Part shown: positions 1-12,250 of the stretch, piece by piece
Numbering within the stretch: the stretch's first letter is position 1
How the letters are laid out: each line of letters begins with the position of its first letter
Assembly: GCA_020466095.1 (NCBI GenBank)
Contig: CM035808.1
Span: 15,465,785-15,529,784 of the forward strand
Direction: 5' to 3'
Origin: Chlorops oryzae
Lineage: Eukaryota; Arthropoda; Insecta; Diptera; Chloropidae
Length of the DNA: 64,000 nucleotides
The notes under the pieces: model-generated
Told to the model about the DNA's origin: nothing
The model's input: the letters and a program-made list of their open reading frames with translations, nothing else
Database searches by the model: none
Position numbers and translations under genes: made by a program

Positions 1-1650
1 TGCTTGGAGCTATAACCTGAAGTAAAAAATTGAAAATGGTTATGAAAATTATTAATTACAAAATAAAATGCCTTTTGTGATAACTTGTAACTTAAGACAG
101 TTCGTAGAAAATATGAAATGGTGTCTTTTTTTTTTTAAATAGGACATAACAGTGAAAGCATAAATGTTTATTCTTAAAGCTAAAGCGTTGTTTTCTTTCA
201 ACCCTTTAAAAAGTCTTATTCGCATACACGTTTTCATATTGTGGGAAAAGCCTCACTCTAGCAACATTTACAACACTGTGTCTACATGTATCCACTTTCG
301 GATTGAATGTTAATCTAATTTTCCTAAGATCTCTTGTAACTCCCCAAAAGCTTTTGCATAAATGTAATTATGTCAACGCACAAGAACACATGAGAATAGA
401 AATGAAGACGTCTGACACAAGTATCCCAACCAAGACGAATGCATAAGAAAGAAGTTACAAGTGCTAAAGGATTAAAAGACAAAATGAATGTTTTAAAACA
501 CAGTTTTCATAACAAATTACATTGTCAAGATAATTTAGAAAAGACAATTACCAGAAGGACAAAGAATTGCATACAAAAAAGGAAAGTTCTTTTTATTATT
601 GGTTTTATTTTATTTTGTTTTATTTTATTTTGTTTTGTATTTCTGGTGCGATTTAAAAACCTTTGACCTTTAGCTAAGTTATGAAAAGGACCTTTACTTA
701 TGAAGAGAACGGCTTTTGTTGACTTTATGTTTGCTCAAGTAGTGCAGTATTTATGGAAAAGCATAACAATAATAGTAAAAAAAGAATAAAAAAAAAATCT
801 CTTGCTTATTTACGCAATATAAGTGCAACACTTGCATACATTCGCAGCAGTTCATGAGTTGCATTCGTTTACATTTTTACCAACACAATCGAAACCAGTT
901 TTGTATGACGATGCAATGCCAAATATGACGTCATCAAAGAGGATGAAGCGCGGAGTAGGTATATGAGAATATAGGGCAGCATGTTGCATTTGCTGTTGCA
1001 GCAACATGCAGTCGCATACGCATTAGTAATTCTACAGAACGCATCAAAGCATGAAAAAAACTCATTTTTCTTTACAGTCAAATGGAAAGATTTGCTTTGT
1101 ACATTTCTCTTTCGTCCTCGAATTCCCTTAAATCGCTGCGGATTGTATGATGCGCATGCCTGAATCATAAATAATTTATTATACCGGCGACATAAAAGCT
1201 GTTTTTGTTATTGCATTCGAATCATTGAATTTTAACTTTAAAATAGTTTTTTTTTTCCCAAATCCTTTTTTGGGTTCCTTTTGAGGGAAGTGACGAAAAG
1301 CAAAAAAAAAACATGTTTTCATTCGTTGATGCAGATACACTGGACAATCGTAGACAACATGTTGCCGGTAAACGATTCGCCTTCCGGTATATACAATTGC
1401 TACGGAGCCAAAATAACCACGTGAATAACCATTTTCGAAGCTTGTATGTTTTGGTGAATCTGTCCGATAAACGGCACACCTTAGAAAAATCCCAATATTC
1501 TTTAGAACGTCAAATGTGAGGACAATCAGGATATTGTGCAACATTAAATATATTTAGAATAATAATAAAGCGTTTAAATTGAAATTTTCTCTGGTCAGAA
1601 AATAAATTATGAATTTTTTGTTTTATTATTTTTTATTTTCATTGTGTTTA
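1..1650. other. gene-free AT-rich stretch
   Basis: I see no convincing gene here. The open frames are short, overlap on both strands, and have no recognisable domain. A T-rich run of TTTTATTTTG units lies at about 590-640. The frame at 1313-1519 (+) begins with a true ATG, but I recognise nothing in its product. Confidence 0.6.
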
Positions 1651-1658
1651 TCAGGTGT

Positions 1659-1874
1659 GTGATTGGATTCCCGGGAATTCATTTCCCCGGGAAATTGAAA
1701 TAAATACTCGGGAATTGAAATATTTTCGAAATTTTTTAATTCAAAAATTTTATCGTATAGCCGGTCTTTTGTTTTTGACAATGTCATTTCTTTCAAAATA
1801 GCCATACATTCTTCAAAATATTGGAGGAACGAAATTCCCTTTCTCCAAAATATGGGGAAAGGGAATCCAATCAC
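1659..1874. repeat. MITE candidate with GTGATTGGATTCCC ends
   Basis: GTGATTGGATTCCC at 1659-1672 recurs as its exact reverse complement at 1861-1874, giving a 216-bp element with 14-bp perfect terminal inverted repeats. More CCCGGGAA-type words lie just inside the left end. It has no coding capacity. This is the form of a miniature inverted-repeat transposable element (MITE); no target duplication is clear, so the superfamily is unknown. Confidence 0.5.
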
Positions 1875-1879
1875 ATGCC

Positions 1880-3140
1880 CGTATATGTATATTTTTATAC
1901 TTAAATAAAATTCTTGTGACGCGGTGTTTGTTACCAAACTGCCCCGGAATCGCCGGACCGAATCTTATGAAATTTTGTGTTAATGTTAGATCGGTCAACA
2001 TTTATTTTTCATGCGATACAATCGCGAAAATTTATGTTTTTGTTCCCGATGTAATGATATTTCAGAAATATATAGTGGGGCGTAACATTACATACATATA
2101 CATACGTCTAATTTTCAAAATAATGAACTGTGCGTTATTATTAAATTTATAGAAAAATGCATCTTTTGTTACTGAATAGAAAAGGATAGGTCTTTGAACG
2201 TTTTGAGTAAGAGGGAGAAATACGGATCGAGAGAGATCTGCAAGTTTTTGGTGGTTAATTTATGACCGTTTTTGCTAAGGCTGTACGAAATTCGATGCAT
2301 CAGGAAAAGGCCTTTAAGAAAATTGAAGGTCTTTTTGATAAAAACAAGTCTTTAGCTTCTATCCTATCATTTTGCCTCTTCTCTCCCCGGTTATGGCAGC
2401 AATAAATTTATATTCAGCTTTCAATTATATCGAGCTTCGAACTAGCCCTTTAAAATATGTATGATTTCTTTTGATTTTCATTTCCATCCTGCTCAAATTG
2501 AAAGCATAAATTCTTAACGGATAAAATACTTTTCAATGTAAATTGTATTGCTTTATGATAATCTTTTCGATGAAGGAAAAAATTGTGGAGATATATAAAA
2601 AATGTCTCTAGTTAAGTTTTCATCATTTTTCAAGTGCTCAATTTGATTGCATTCCATGCTGAAGAATTCAATTCGATATCCGCCTTTACGATTTGCATTT
2701 TCAATCTGCTCAATTACGTCATTTTGAGCAAGTGAAAAATCAAATAGAAATTTTTACTTTTCCATTTCTTTTTTATTATATTCAACTAGATCGAGCAACT
2801 CTTTATACGCATTTGATAAAGTGCACGAATGTCGAGAGTACGTCGAGTGCGTCTATGTGCTTTATAAGTTCGTCGGTCTGGCATTCAATAAAGTACCTCT
2901 TCGCATGGAACGTGCTATTAAAATGGAACCACACAGAAACGTATTTATGTTTCGTGTGCGTGTGTGTGTGTTTGTGTGTGTGGGTATGCGTTTGTACTTG
3001 CCTACCTACCACACACATTTAACACTTAGTCAGGCGAAAACTAACGTCAATGCTTGCTTACTTACTTGCCCCGTAAGTGCAAAGAAACGTAAAGTAAAAA
3101 GGCAAAAAACAAAAAAAAAAAACGATAAAGGGGGAGAAAA
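1880..3140. other. gene-free stretch
   Basis: No gene recognised. About 1940-2060 reads like a fragment of a dispersed repeat, but I could not match it to another copy in the window. A GT microsatellite lies at 2953-2983. Confidence 0.5.
2953..2983. repeat. GT microsatellite
   Basis: Interrupted GT dinucleotide tract visible directly; no associated gene seen. Confidence 0.9.
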
Positions 3141-3149
3141 AAATAGATA

Positions 3150-3720
3150 CCAAAGAAATCATTTTGAACACCCGCTTACGCTTACCTACGACCTACGACG
3201 TTTGGGGGAGTGTTTACTGTCATTTTCATGTTGCCTATGGGCAATGTTATCTACCGTACCGTAGCGCTTTACACGTTCGCACAGCTCTCTTCGCAGTCCG
3301 CCCGTCAATAGAGACATCAAAAAATCTATTTTTCAATTTAAAGCAATCACGTTTTATTTCTTTTCGCGCTCCAGCTCCAATCTGCCCATCTTCGGTGGTG
3401 CGTCTCACAATTCAAGGCGGCGTGCGGCGACTGAGTGAATGCCACACGGAATACGGAATGCTCCTGTATTCCGTTGCATGGGACCCTTGGAAAGTTGTTG
3501 AGACTACAACACAATTTCATCCATTTCGTTATTGGCAGCGGCGGCAGAAATGGCAGCAGCAGCAGCAACAGCATCGAAGGAATTACGCTGACGTGTGTCA
3601 ATACATTGCCTGATTTAGAAATACAAACAGTCAAAGAAGCACCCGACATCACACCAACCGACAACGGCGGCACCACCAACAGCAGCACACACAGCAGAGC
3701 CACAGCAGCATCCAACTAAG
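3150..3720. other. GC-richer island with CAG tract, unassigned
   Basis: This segment is clearly richer in GC than its surroundings and holds a CAG tract at 3552-3572, followed by a run reading as Thr/Asn/Ser-rich on the plus strand (frame 3435-3719). On the minus strand the CAG repeat reads as a Leu-rich stretch resembling a signal peptide, which is most simply explained by the repeat. Composition like this occurs in fly leader sequences and in low-complexity exons, but I found no clear splice-site pair or conserved domain. It could be an untranslated exon, a coding exon end, or neither. Confidence 0.2.
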
Positions 3721-3724
3721 GGGG

Positions 3725-5670
3725 CAAATGTTGTGGAGCCAAAATCATTTTCTGCTACTGACTGAAGTGCCTATGAGTTGAAAAATACGAGCAAAGTGAA
3801 TACGCTCAAATATTTCGTAAGCAAGGAAAGCTGTGAAGACATCTGATTTCGCGTTGTTGCCATTTTCAATATTTTCGAAAGACCAAACAAGCATTCAATA
3901 CAAAATACGAATTTCTGATTTCATTCTTTTTTATATGTATCTACCTATTTTTGTTTTGTTTTTTTTTTTTATATTTTCATTTATTTTTGTAAATTGATGT
4001 TTGATTCTTATGTACTCATTTTTGTTTTTCTTTCTTTCTTTTTTCACATTAAACTGATTCGTTGAACCGCAGGCAGCTTGTTTTGCTTCTTTCATCTTTT
4101 TATACGCTAACGATTCCTCCTTTATTTTTTTCTTATTAAATTCCTCTTTTGTCAATTAAATGCAAGAAGAATTTTAAAAGAAATTCTCTTCGAATTCGTG
4201 TCTTTTGAACCTTAAAATCTCTTTGACACACTCTAGTGACAAAAATTGCGCAACGAAAAAAGAAAAAAAAAAAAAAAATTAAAAAAAAATTAAAGAAATA
4301 AATTGAATTTTGTCCAAATTTTTCCTATGGACCGAAATGTCCTTTCAAGCCATTGATGAATGTTATTAAATCTCAAAATTGTAGCCGATTCGAGAAAATC
4401 TCTCAGTGTGTAACTGATTTGATCCATTTCAAAAATGTTAACAACATGTTGCTCAACATTAATACTTAAAGCCACTCAGGGAGAATTGCGAAGAAGAAAT
4501 CCACTCAGTGAAATTTTTTATTGGTTAAGTTAATATTTTTAAAGCATGTCATATGAAGAAGGATTCTGAACTATTAATCCACAACGATTTCACTCGATTG
4601 CCAAAATCAACTGCAAGAAAATATCAACAACAAAAGAAGGTGCTCAATTTGAACACGGAAGGGTTGCGTCTGATGTCGTTAGGCCTTTATAGCCAAAAAT
4701 AGCTTATATATGATTATTGCCAACGTTTTTCTTTTCCTTTTTCCCAGAACCTCAAAAAAGGAACCAAAAATAAAATGCTAAAAGCAGCCTACACTTTACA
4801 TGGAAACCCGGAAAGAAAGGAAAATCAACTTAATCTTCGGGAAAAATGCTGCTTCTCAATGGTAAAACTCGTTTGGAGTTTGCTTGCGTTAAAAAAGAAA
4901 TGGGTTTAGGTTTTTTTTTTTATTTTTTGCATTTTTTTCCTTTTTATTTTATGATAACAAAAAGAAAAGAAAAGAAAAAAAAAAAATAATGTAGGCTGAC
5001 GAAAAAGCAATTGTAGGCATAGAGACGGAGCCACCCAAACATTTAAACACAGAATAATGCGGGTGTAAGTAGAGGGTTGCAATATTGCCGCTTAAGTGAA
5101 AAAGAAGAAAAAACAAAAAACGCACACACATTTGTACGTTCGAGCAAATTGAAGAGCCGAAGAACCGACGAACCCAGAAAATCAACTCCAACTTTAAGTT
5201 GTAATCGACAATTCAATTTGGAGAACAAACAAAAGGATGCCATCGAATATGTAGTTGTAATATGGGGAGGTCTTGCTTTCAATTATGATATTTGAACTTA
5301 CATCCTTTGAATGGTATATAAATTTTTTCTCGGAAGAAAGAATCATTGTTTTGATCTCAAACCATGAGAATTATAGACATTAGCTTATCGTTTAATATGA
5401 AAAAGGATGTAATTTTAGATTTTTTTTTTTATAATATTTCAGCATCTGTTTGTAAGTGCCTTGAAGTATGTGAAAAAATTGTATTCCATTGAAACTTGAT
5501 GTTGTAGTCTCGCTCATTAAAGTCTTTGAAACGTGCTTTTCGGGCTACATGTCCTCCCACATTATTTCTAAAGTACGGCGCAAATATAAAATGCTTATCT
5601 CTTTCTGTTAAATGTTTTTAAGGACACAAATTGATTTTCATATACGTTTCAAAAATATATATTTGCTTCG
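3725..5670. other. gene-free AT-rich stretch
   Basis: No gene or repeat recognised; long A and T runs (for example 4255-4290, 4905-4985) dominate. Confidence 0.55.
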
Positions 5671-5672
5671 AC

Positions 5673-6104
5673 CCAGCTAACCAAAAGAGTCCAAACGGAG
5701 CTCTTAAAGACTCCTTTTCCGGAACGAAAATCGCTCCGATTAGGAGCTCTAAAAGATCGTTTTTTTTTTCGGGAGAAAAAATCACAGAGCCTAATATGGA
5801 AAAACAAGACTTTTAGGATCTCAAAATTGTCTTTCATGATTGCAAGAATGCTTCTTAAGAGTCTGTTTTGACTCTCTTTCAGATATAATTTTGTTTTTTT
5901 AATCGGAGACTGGTTTCGTCTCCGTTAAATGCTTCTAGGCGTTGTTTCTTAGAGGCCTTGGCAAAAGCACTACTTCGAAGAGCTCTGTTAGGGGTCCTTT
6001 TCACAGTCCTATTCGGAGCACTCAGAAAACACTTCGTCAGGGTTCTTTGAAGGGTTCCTTTTGCACTCTTTTTCGGAGTAGGTACTCCGTATATGGTTGG
6101 CTGG
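5673..6104. repeat. MITE candidate, CCAGCYAACCA ends
   Basis: The left end reads CCAGCTAACCA and the right end is the reverse complement CCAGCCAACCA (one difference in 11), bounding about 432 bp. The interior is packed with short related words in both orientations, such as GGAGCTC, TCCGAAAAAGAG-like and AGGGTYCTTT. No reading frame makes sense as a transposase. The form is a non-autonomous DNA element; target duplication is not clear. Confidence 0.5.
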
Positions 6105-8000
6105 CAAGTTATAATTGCAAGGGCAACGGAAAATATTTGAAACACCCAAAAAAAATGCATTTCAATATTCCAAATATTTTCGACAGTGAAAAATCTGTTA
6201 ATTTTTTTAGGTATGCCAATTTTTACACATCTTGAGGAAGGGTTTTGAAAGATCTATGGATGTCTTTAAGGCCTTCATTAAGGCTTAAAATAATCCATAC
6301 TTTTTGGTTCTGAATTAAAATATATTCTGTTGCCTTAATAATTACAGTACCATTTATGAGTCATTTTATTCAGAGCGCCGACTCATAATGAAAACATTTA
6401 AAGTGAATTGAGAAATGTTTTCTTTTTGGTGAAGTTCGATATATTTAAACATATGTGCTGGATTTTGTTTACTCAATTCAAGACTCTGAATATTTCAACT
6501 ATGAGTTTCCTCGAAAAAGGAGAAGAAATGGTACCATGAAAATCAGGGAGGTTCGTTAGAGCGCTTTCCTTGAAGCTTTTTGTTAAAACAATATTTGGGG
6601 ATATATGATTAATCAATTCTTTATTGATCTCATCTTAGTCCGTTTAATGCTGAAGGCTGATAATTGATTGAAATCCTAAAACAATTTTACCCTCGCTAAT
6701 GAGAAATTCTTAAGAGGTGCTCCCGGGCTACTTCAATTGCTTTCGATATTTCCTGAAATGCCAAAACAAACAACGTTCATCAAACGCACGTTCATTTTCA
6801 ATCCATTACTGTCTCCTCATGAGGCAGTCTGGGGAAGCAGTACCATTAAACGGATTGTTCATCAATTGCTTTTATAAAAAGGCCGCTGAAAAGAATATTC
6901 TTAGAAGTTTCACTCTCTAATTCTGGAAGAAATAGTGATTTGACATGTTATCTGAGACTACAAGGGCCATTCAGATAATTTCTTTCGAGTTTAACGTCAG
7001 CTTTAAGATAGTTCAATAATGTGTTTGGTATGTCCTTAGCTAAAGATTTTCTCCTGAAGCAAGTAGGTGAAATTATACCAAAAAAATTTTATTTTACCCA
7101 AACTGTCAGTTTAATTCCGTTTTAACAGCTTTAAATATTTTTGAACTCCACATGCAATAAAAGTTAATATTTTCTCTAAAGAGAATACCCATTTCGAGGG
7201 GATCGGGATTAAAAATGTCAAAAGACTTTAAAAAATAAACTTTTAAGATCTCTGAAAACATTTTTTTATCCTCGCCAAGCAGTGAAGTTTTTTTTTTTTT
7301 TTAGTTGGTTATAAAATAGAAAGAAATAACAAAAACCAAATCACTTAATCGTACACAAGTTGCTAAGTGACAACGAAAGTTTGCAGTTTACGAAAATGTT
7401 TGCAACTTTTAAGTTGCGTCGTCATACCGAAGAATTTGGTATTCTTTTCATTTAATTTTTTGCTTCTTTGTTTTTTCCTTTGTGCTTTTTCTCCTCTCAG
7501 TTTCAACTTATTTTGCTTGTCTTGCGAAGACTTCAATCTCAAGTCTGTCCATCTGTGTGCAACTAGCCCAACATAGCCTTGTGTCATTGCTGGTGGTGGT
7601 GGTGCTGCTGCTGCTCCATCATTCTCTTCTTCCATTACCTAAATGAGAAAATGACATGCAAGTTTCCACGTGTTTCCTGCCACCGCAAGCGACCGCAAAT
7701 TCCAAACAAAAAACGATAATCAAGACTGCCTTGCGAGCTCTCACCTGTTTTTTCCCATGCATCCGTCCGTACACACAAACACACAGATATATGCACTCAT
7801 ACACATACTTATGTGCGTTCGTATGTCAACATTGAAGGAACGATAAGAAATACACCCGAAAACAGGTCAAGCGCTGTAGAAAGAAAAATTTAAAAACAAC
7901 AAGAAAACGCCAAAAAATACTCGTCGCATTAAAAACGTCAGGCTACAGTCGAAAAGTCTAAAGAAACAACTGACACAACACTACGGGACCATGCCTGATG

Positions 8001-8020
8001 GTCGTCGTCGTCGTCGTCGC
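8001..8020. repeat. GTC trinucleotide microsatellite
   Basis: Uninterrupted GTC repeats seen directly. The Asp-rich and Val-rich frames through it are translations of the repeat. Confidence 0.85.
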
Positions 8021-8450
8021 AGTCGCATTCGTCGTTATACTGATATCGAAACGGCTCCAAGGACGAGTATGGCGAGCAGCGGTTATCGTGGCTGTGGTGT
8101 TGTTTAAGGGGCTTGAACGATTGCACACAGACCGAGACCACAAATTCTCAAAGCAGCCTAAGCGCACAGCTATGCAAAAAGGGAAATCATCTTTAAGCGC
8201 CCCTGAGCGACGTCCCTCACTTGAGCGCCCGCAGTAGCCATCAATGTCGTTTCACGTTTCCATGTCGCTCTCCGCGTTGCAGCTCGGCAACGCTTGAGAT
8301 CACCAAGAAAAAAATCACATGATGGCACTTCATAAAACACACAATACTCATACACACACAAACATACACACACGTAAGCACACACGCGTGCTCACCTATG
8401 TGCATTTACCGTTAAGTGTCGCGTTTTTGCAATTCCATTTACAATTGAAT

Positions 8451-8470
8451 ACACACACACACACACACAA
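8451..8470. repeat. AC microsatellite
   Basis: About ten AC units seen directly. Confidence 0.9.
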
Positions 8471-9033
8471 GAGCGAGTCTGGTGAGCACGTGCTTGTGCC
8501 AGCACCTAAGTGAAGGTGCACAATTTTAATTTGCGTTAACAAAGCCGGACGCATTTGGATGTCTTAAGCTTGTCACATACGCGTTGTTTGCCCTCAAGTG
8601 GCATTTTATATAGCTCTAAAAAAAATAGGGTTACCAACTTAACATTAGCAGCATTTCAAGCTCAGCATGATTAAAGAATGAAAAACTTGTTTGTCTTAAT
8701 TATGAAAACAAAACAAAACAAAAACATTTGTACAAAATTATTGGGATTACTTCACGTCGGGTAACATATGAAAATGTCGGAGGGCTTGATTGATGAAGCT
8801 AGGCGCACAAAGCAATTGGATAATTATAATTGTAATTATTTCTGAGAAATTTCATAAATTATCGTTCCTTAATGCAGGAACTTAAATCGGAATCATGATT
8901 GATATGAAAAGCCGCGCGGTATTCCTGTAAGGCGTGATACCAAATTGTTCCAAAAACGAAAGAAGAAAAAAAAAAACTAAAATCGCAACCTTTTTAAGGG
9001 GATTATCGAATGAATTTTTGAAAGTTTTAATTA

Positions 9034-9572
9034 TACAGGGTGTTCCGTACTTAAGTGCTTTTCTTTATAGGGTTGGTCGAGGGCGTCATTGTGAACAAAA
9101 ACTCGTATGAGAGGGGCCTGGGGGTTCTAAAATGCAACCCTGAGGAGTTATAGCGCCTTAAAGTTTTTAGGCAGTAAGTCTAGAAAAAAAATTGTCCCAC
9201 GATAATGGTTAATCGTAGAAAAAAAATTGAATGCCGTTTGAAAGCCAATTGTATGGGCTTTTAGGAAAAATTAAACTGATGGTAAAAATTTTGACGCATT
9301 GAGGGAAAACAAGATGGTCAAAGTCAAAAATTCTGAAAAAACTTTCAATTTTTTTTTACTTTAGGAGCCATTTTGGTATGAAAAAGGTCTTATTAACACG
9401 TCTTTCTAATTTTTTTCCAAATCTGCGGTCAATTTCCTTTAAAATCTTAGTGTATTTGCTATACCTTATTTGTGGTTTACGCATCGAAAAAAAGGTATTA
9501 AAAAACAAACTTTTTTTTCTACGATTAACCATAATAGTGGAAGAATTTTTTTCTAGACTTACTGCTTAAAAC
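9034..9572. repeat. CAGGGTGT-family element, right end missing
   Basis: It starts with TACAGGGTGTTCC and shares the word CCCTGAGGAGTTA with the element at 36504. An internal inverted repeat pairs 9167-9226 with 9512-9570 (both carry the GCAGTAAGTCTAGAAAAAAA word and a TGGTTAATCGTAGAAAA word). The expected right end (ACACCCTGTA) is absent: the sequence passes directly into a mini-me-like copy near 9575. It is therefore a related but distinct member of the family, truncated on its right side. Confidence 0.55.
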
Positions 9573-9579
9573 ATTTCCC

Positions 9580-10030
9580 TTTTGTCAAGCCCACTTTTCC
9601 AGTTATTTATTGCCATTCAAAAGGTGTACATATCAGATTTCATCAAAACATCTTCCAAAGTTCTAGTTTTAAAGCAGTTTTTGTAGCATATCCTAGTACT
9701 AGAAGGACCTCCATCTGGTCGACTCTCGAATTAGTTCATACTCGTGTCTCTGCCAACATATTTGCATGCCATATATGATTAAGATAGCTCAATTTCTTCG
9801 ATAAGAAAATTGTATACGGACTGACAGAATGACATGCAGACAGCAGACAGACAGACAGAGAGACAGACGGAGAGGCAGAAATACAAACACACAGACACAC
9901 ATGGATCAATCGAATCTCCTGGTGTCGCTAATAATTTCCACACATATTTTGTATCTCGAATGGTTTTGGCTGTTAACCACATTCGCATTAACGTACTAGG
10001 TACCGTGTAAACAGTGTGTCGGCTAAATAA
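9580..10030 (+). mobile_element. mini-me-like dispersed repeat, copy A (5'-truncated)
   Basis: It aligns by eye with copies at 30488-31292 and 40727-41290 in the same orientation. Shared blocks in order are: CCCACTTTTCCA; TAGTACTAGAAGGACCTCC-like; GATAGCTCAA followed by GATAAGAAAAYTGTATAC; a GACAGACA tract; ATCGAATCTCCTGGTG; and GTGTGTCGG near the end. The 5' part present in the 30488 copy is missing. The architecture, with a GTCY/RGAC microsatellite inside a dispersed element, is that of dipteran mini-me elements. Confidence 0.6.
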
Positions 10031-10429
10031 ATGTAAAACCATTACTTATAAGATTAATTAAAGTATTCTTAATGAAAGATTGTACTTATGAAGAAATTAA
10101 CTGTACTGCGGAATACTTATGAAATGAGTTTTCTTCTAGAACCAAAGAAAAATATAAGTGCGTTTCCCTGTTCTCTTCATCCTGCCCCTTATAAACACAA
10201 TTCTTCACTTAAAAATTCATTCCTGTTTATGTTGGTCAGACACAATTTCATGCCGTATGTTTTTGTTCGTTGCAAATACCGAAAAAATGGTATTAAGATT
10301 TAAGCAAATTGACAGCAAATCAGAAAGAGAACAGAATCCTGCTGCAGGAACCAAAAAAAAAAAAAAAATTACAGCAAGGGATAAAGCACATTCTCTTCAT
10401 GAATACGAATAAAGATAAACATGTTGCTG

Positions 10430-10745
10430 AAACAAATTGCGGAGTAGGAGTGACACCGAAGTTTCTGTCATGTTTCATGTGCAGAAAACTATTCTGCCGC
10501 TGCCTCAAACCGAGTTCAGAAGCACTCGTAGGAACAATGGCTGCATTGCGTTCAATTTATTGTCGAAAATTGTAAATGCTCCGAAGAAGAGTACCTTTCT
10601 CGAGCGCGTGTCTACACGAACAATGCCAGCGGTAAGGAGCTTACATCCAACGAATTTTGAATTTCCGTTGCCGTTCAGCAATGCGGAAATTTCAGAGGAA
10701 CTTTGATGCTTAAATTTAATTGACATTTTTTTGTTTGACATCCGA
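10430..10745. other. coding-like open frames on both strands, unassigned
   Basis: The plus strand is open from 10437 to 10706 (89 codons) and the minus strand from 10741 to 10505 (78 codons, true ATG start). Codon use in both frames is less A/T-biased than in the surroundings. A GCG|GTAAGG donor-like site lies on the plus strand at about 10630, and a TTTCATGTGCAG acceptor-like site at about 10472-10483. I recognise no domain in either product. It may be an exon of an unknown gene or chance. Confidence 0.15.
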
Positions 10746-10976
10746 CTGTTTTGCCTATTTTTTGTTTTTGAGAATATCTTTTATTCCACCTTTTGCGAAT
10801 GCCTGAGTCAAAGCACACGATTTGGAAATGATTCGGGCAACGATGCATTCCAAAAACAATCCTTGTTCGAATGCAGCTGACATGCTAAATGTCAGTGTTC
10901 GTTGGTTTGCGTATTTATTTTTGTGTATGCCATAATAAATCGCAAAATTTTCCAACAGTCTTAATTAACAGAATTG

Positions 10977-11192
10977 TCAAAATGTGCCATTGCCAGTGCC
11001 AACGCGACGCCAAGTTGTACGGCACGGACAGTCAAAACCGGTAGGCAGCGTAGGATCTAAGCGCTGCATAGTCAAATAATTGCTTATTTCTTTCGCCAGG
11101 AAACGGGGCGAGTACTTGCCATTGTTATTGCCACTGCCGCTTCTATTCGAATGTCGCTTACGGTTGACGATGTTATCACTTAGCAATTGTGC
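10977..11192 (-). other. possible minus-strand terminal exon, unassigned
   Basis: The minus strand is open from a TAA at 11193-11195 to a TGA at 10977, about 71 codons, with no ATG near its beginning. Any real product would therefore have to be spliced in. The frame reads with fly-like codon choice (TACTCGCCCCGTTTCCTG and similar) and contains an Asn/Gly/Ser run followed by a PTGFDCPCRTTW-type segment with two close cysteines. An AG suitable as acceptor (GCTAAG) is present but lacks a pyrimidine tract. No family is recognised. Confidence 0.18.
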
Positions 11193-11562
11193 TTATGTAG
11201 TTCCCACTCACTCACTCATTCCAACCGTTTGTGTCCGTGTTCGTGTTCTTATTCATGTTGGTGTGATTCTACTTACTTCGCCTGTCACTGTCATGTTAAG
11301 TCTCTGCGTGCATTTATAATTTCTAAATAAAGCCTCGCAAGCGGAAACTAATTATTATTACTTCTGGTTTTATCTTCTTGGAAGTCAGTAGAAAGTGAGC
11401 TGTACAGCAAGAAAAAGGGTGATTTTAAAGCTTTGATTTGAGCCACTAAGAATTCGCAGGATTCAATAAAAATTATATTTTCCAAAGACTATTTTTATAC
11501 TAAGAAAAATTTGAGCAGAGTAGCATAATTTGAGCTTCATTTATTGTCCAAAATTATGCGGG

Positions 11563-11775
11563 TGTGTGATGGTTTTTCCTTTCCAGAGCAAAGGTAATGC
11601 CGTTCCCGAATTGGTGTGATTAATTTCGAGATACGAATTTAAGTTCATTTAATTTTATGTTCAAAAATGTTCGAAAATGGTGATGCCATAATTTTGGGTT
11701 TCATTCCATTTTGTATATACCGGCAATTCAATCACATCTAGTTTTATGCCCCGGGTAAAACCATCAACTACCAGA
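11563..11775. repeat. MITE candidate related to 1659-1874
   Basis: The left end carries GTGTGATGGTTTTTCC and the right end the near reverse complement (GGTAAAACCATCAACT), with CCCGGG-type words inside. The ends resemble the GTGATTGGATTCCC ends of the 1659 element. Imperfect ends and no clear target duplication make this an old copy at best. Confidence 0.35.
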
Positions 11776-11779
11776 TAGT

Positions 11780-12250
11780 TTTTTTGTTCGGCAAGGATTT
11801 TGATTGAAAATTGAAAAAACATAACCCAAATTGGTCGAACGGACTAAATGCTCGTCCAATTTTACTATTTTGCTTGTTGGGTTACATTATGATTATGTAA
11901 TGTGTTTTAAATTATGATTTTTACGGAAGCCCCTTTTATCAGTAAGAATATGTACCTGTATATCATAATGGGATCTACAAGATAAATCCTCATAACAAAG
12001 CATTGAACATGCACACCCAGCAAAATTTCCTCTCAATAACAATGAAGCGAGGGCATTATGTATAATCACAGTTAAAAACGGAACGGAACGGTACGGTTGC
12101 GCTTGACAACCGGACTACTCTGCGTATGAGTAATCTTATTTAATAAGAAATACATACGATGCAAAGGCCGTAGTGTGTTCGAATTATTCAAGCAATATTT
12201 CGGAGAGCAGCTCATCACCTTTTTTTTTTATTTGTTTGATTAATGACAAC
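11780..12250. other. gene-free stretch
   Basis: No gene or repeat recognised. GGAACGGAACGG words occur around 12079-12095. Confidence 0.5.

Larger units (their letters stand above)
6110..9030. other. gene-free stretch with several microsatellites
   Basis: No gene recognised. Microsatellites: GGT/GCT at 7589-7617, GTC at 8001-8020, CA-rich at 8335-8390, and AC at 8451-8470. Around 7930-8520 GC content rises modestly, but both strands are open in several frames and no exon can be defended. Confidence 0.5.

Noticed and set aside
1179..1544. Frames of 60-120 codons on both strands
   Set aside because: They overlap each other on opposite strands and none shows a known motif.
3347..3715. Minus-strand frame starting with a Leu/Val-rich, signal-peptide-like segment
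   Set aside because: The hydrophobic run is the antisense of CAG/CCA-rich repeats; no splice sites or domain support a gene.
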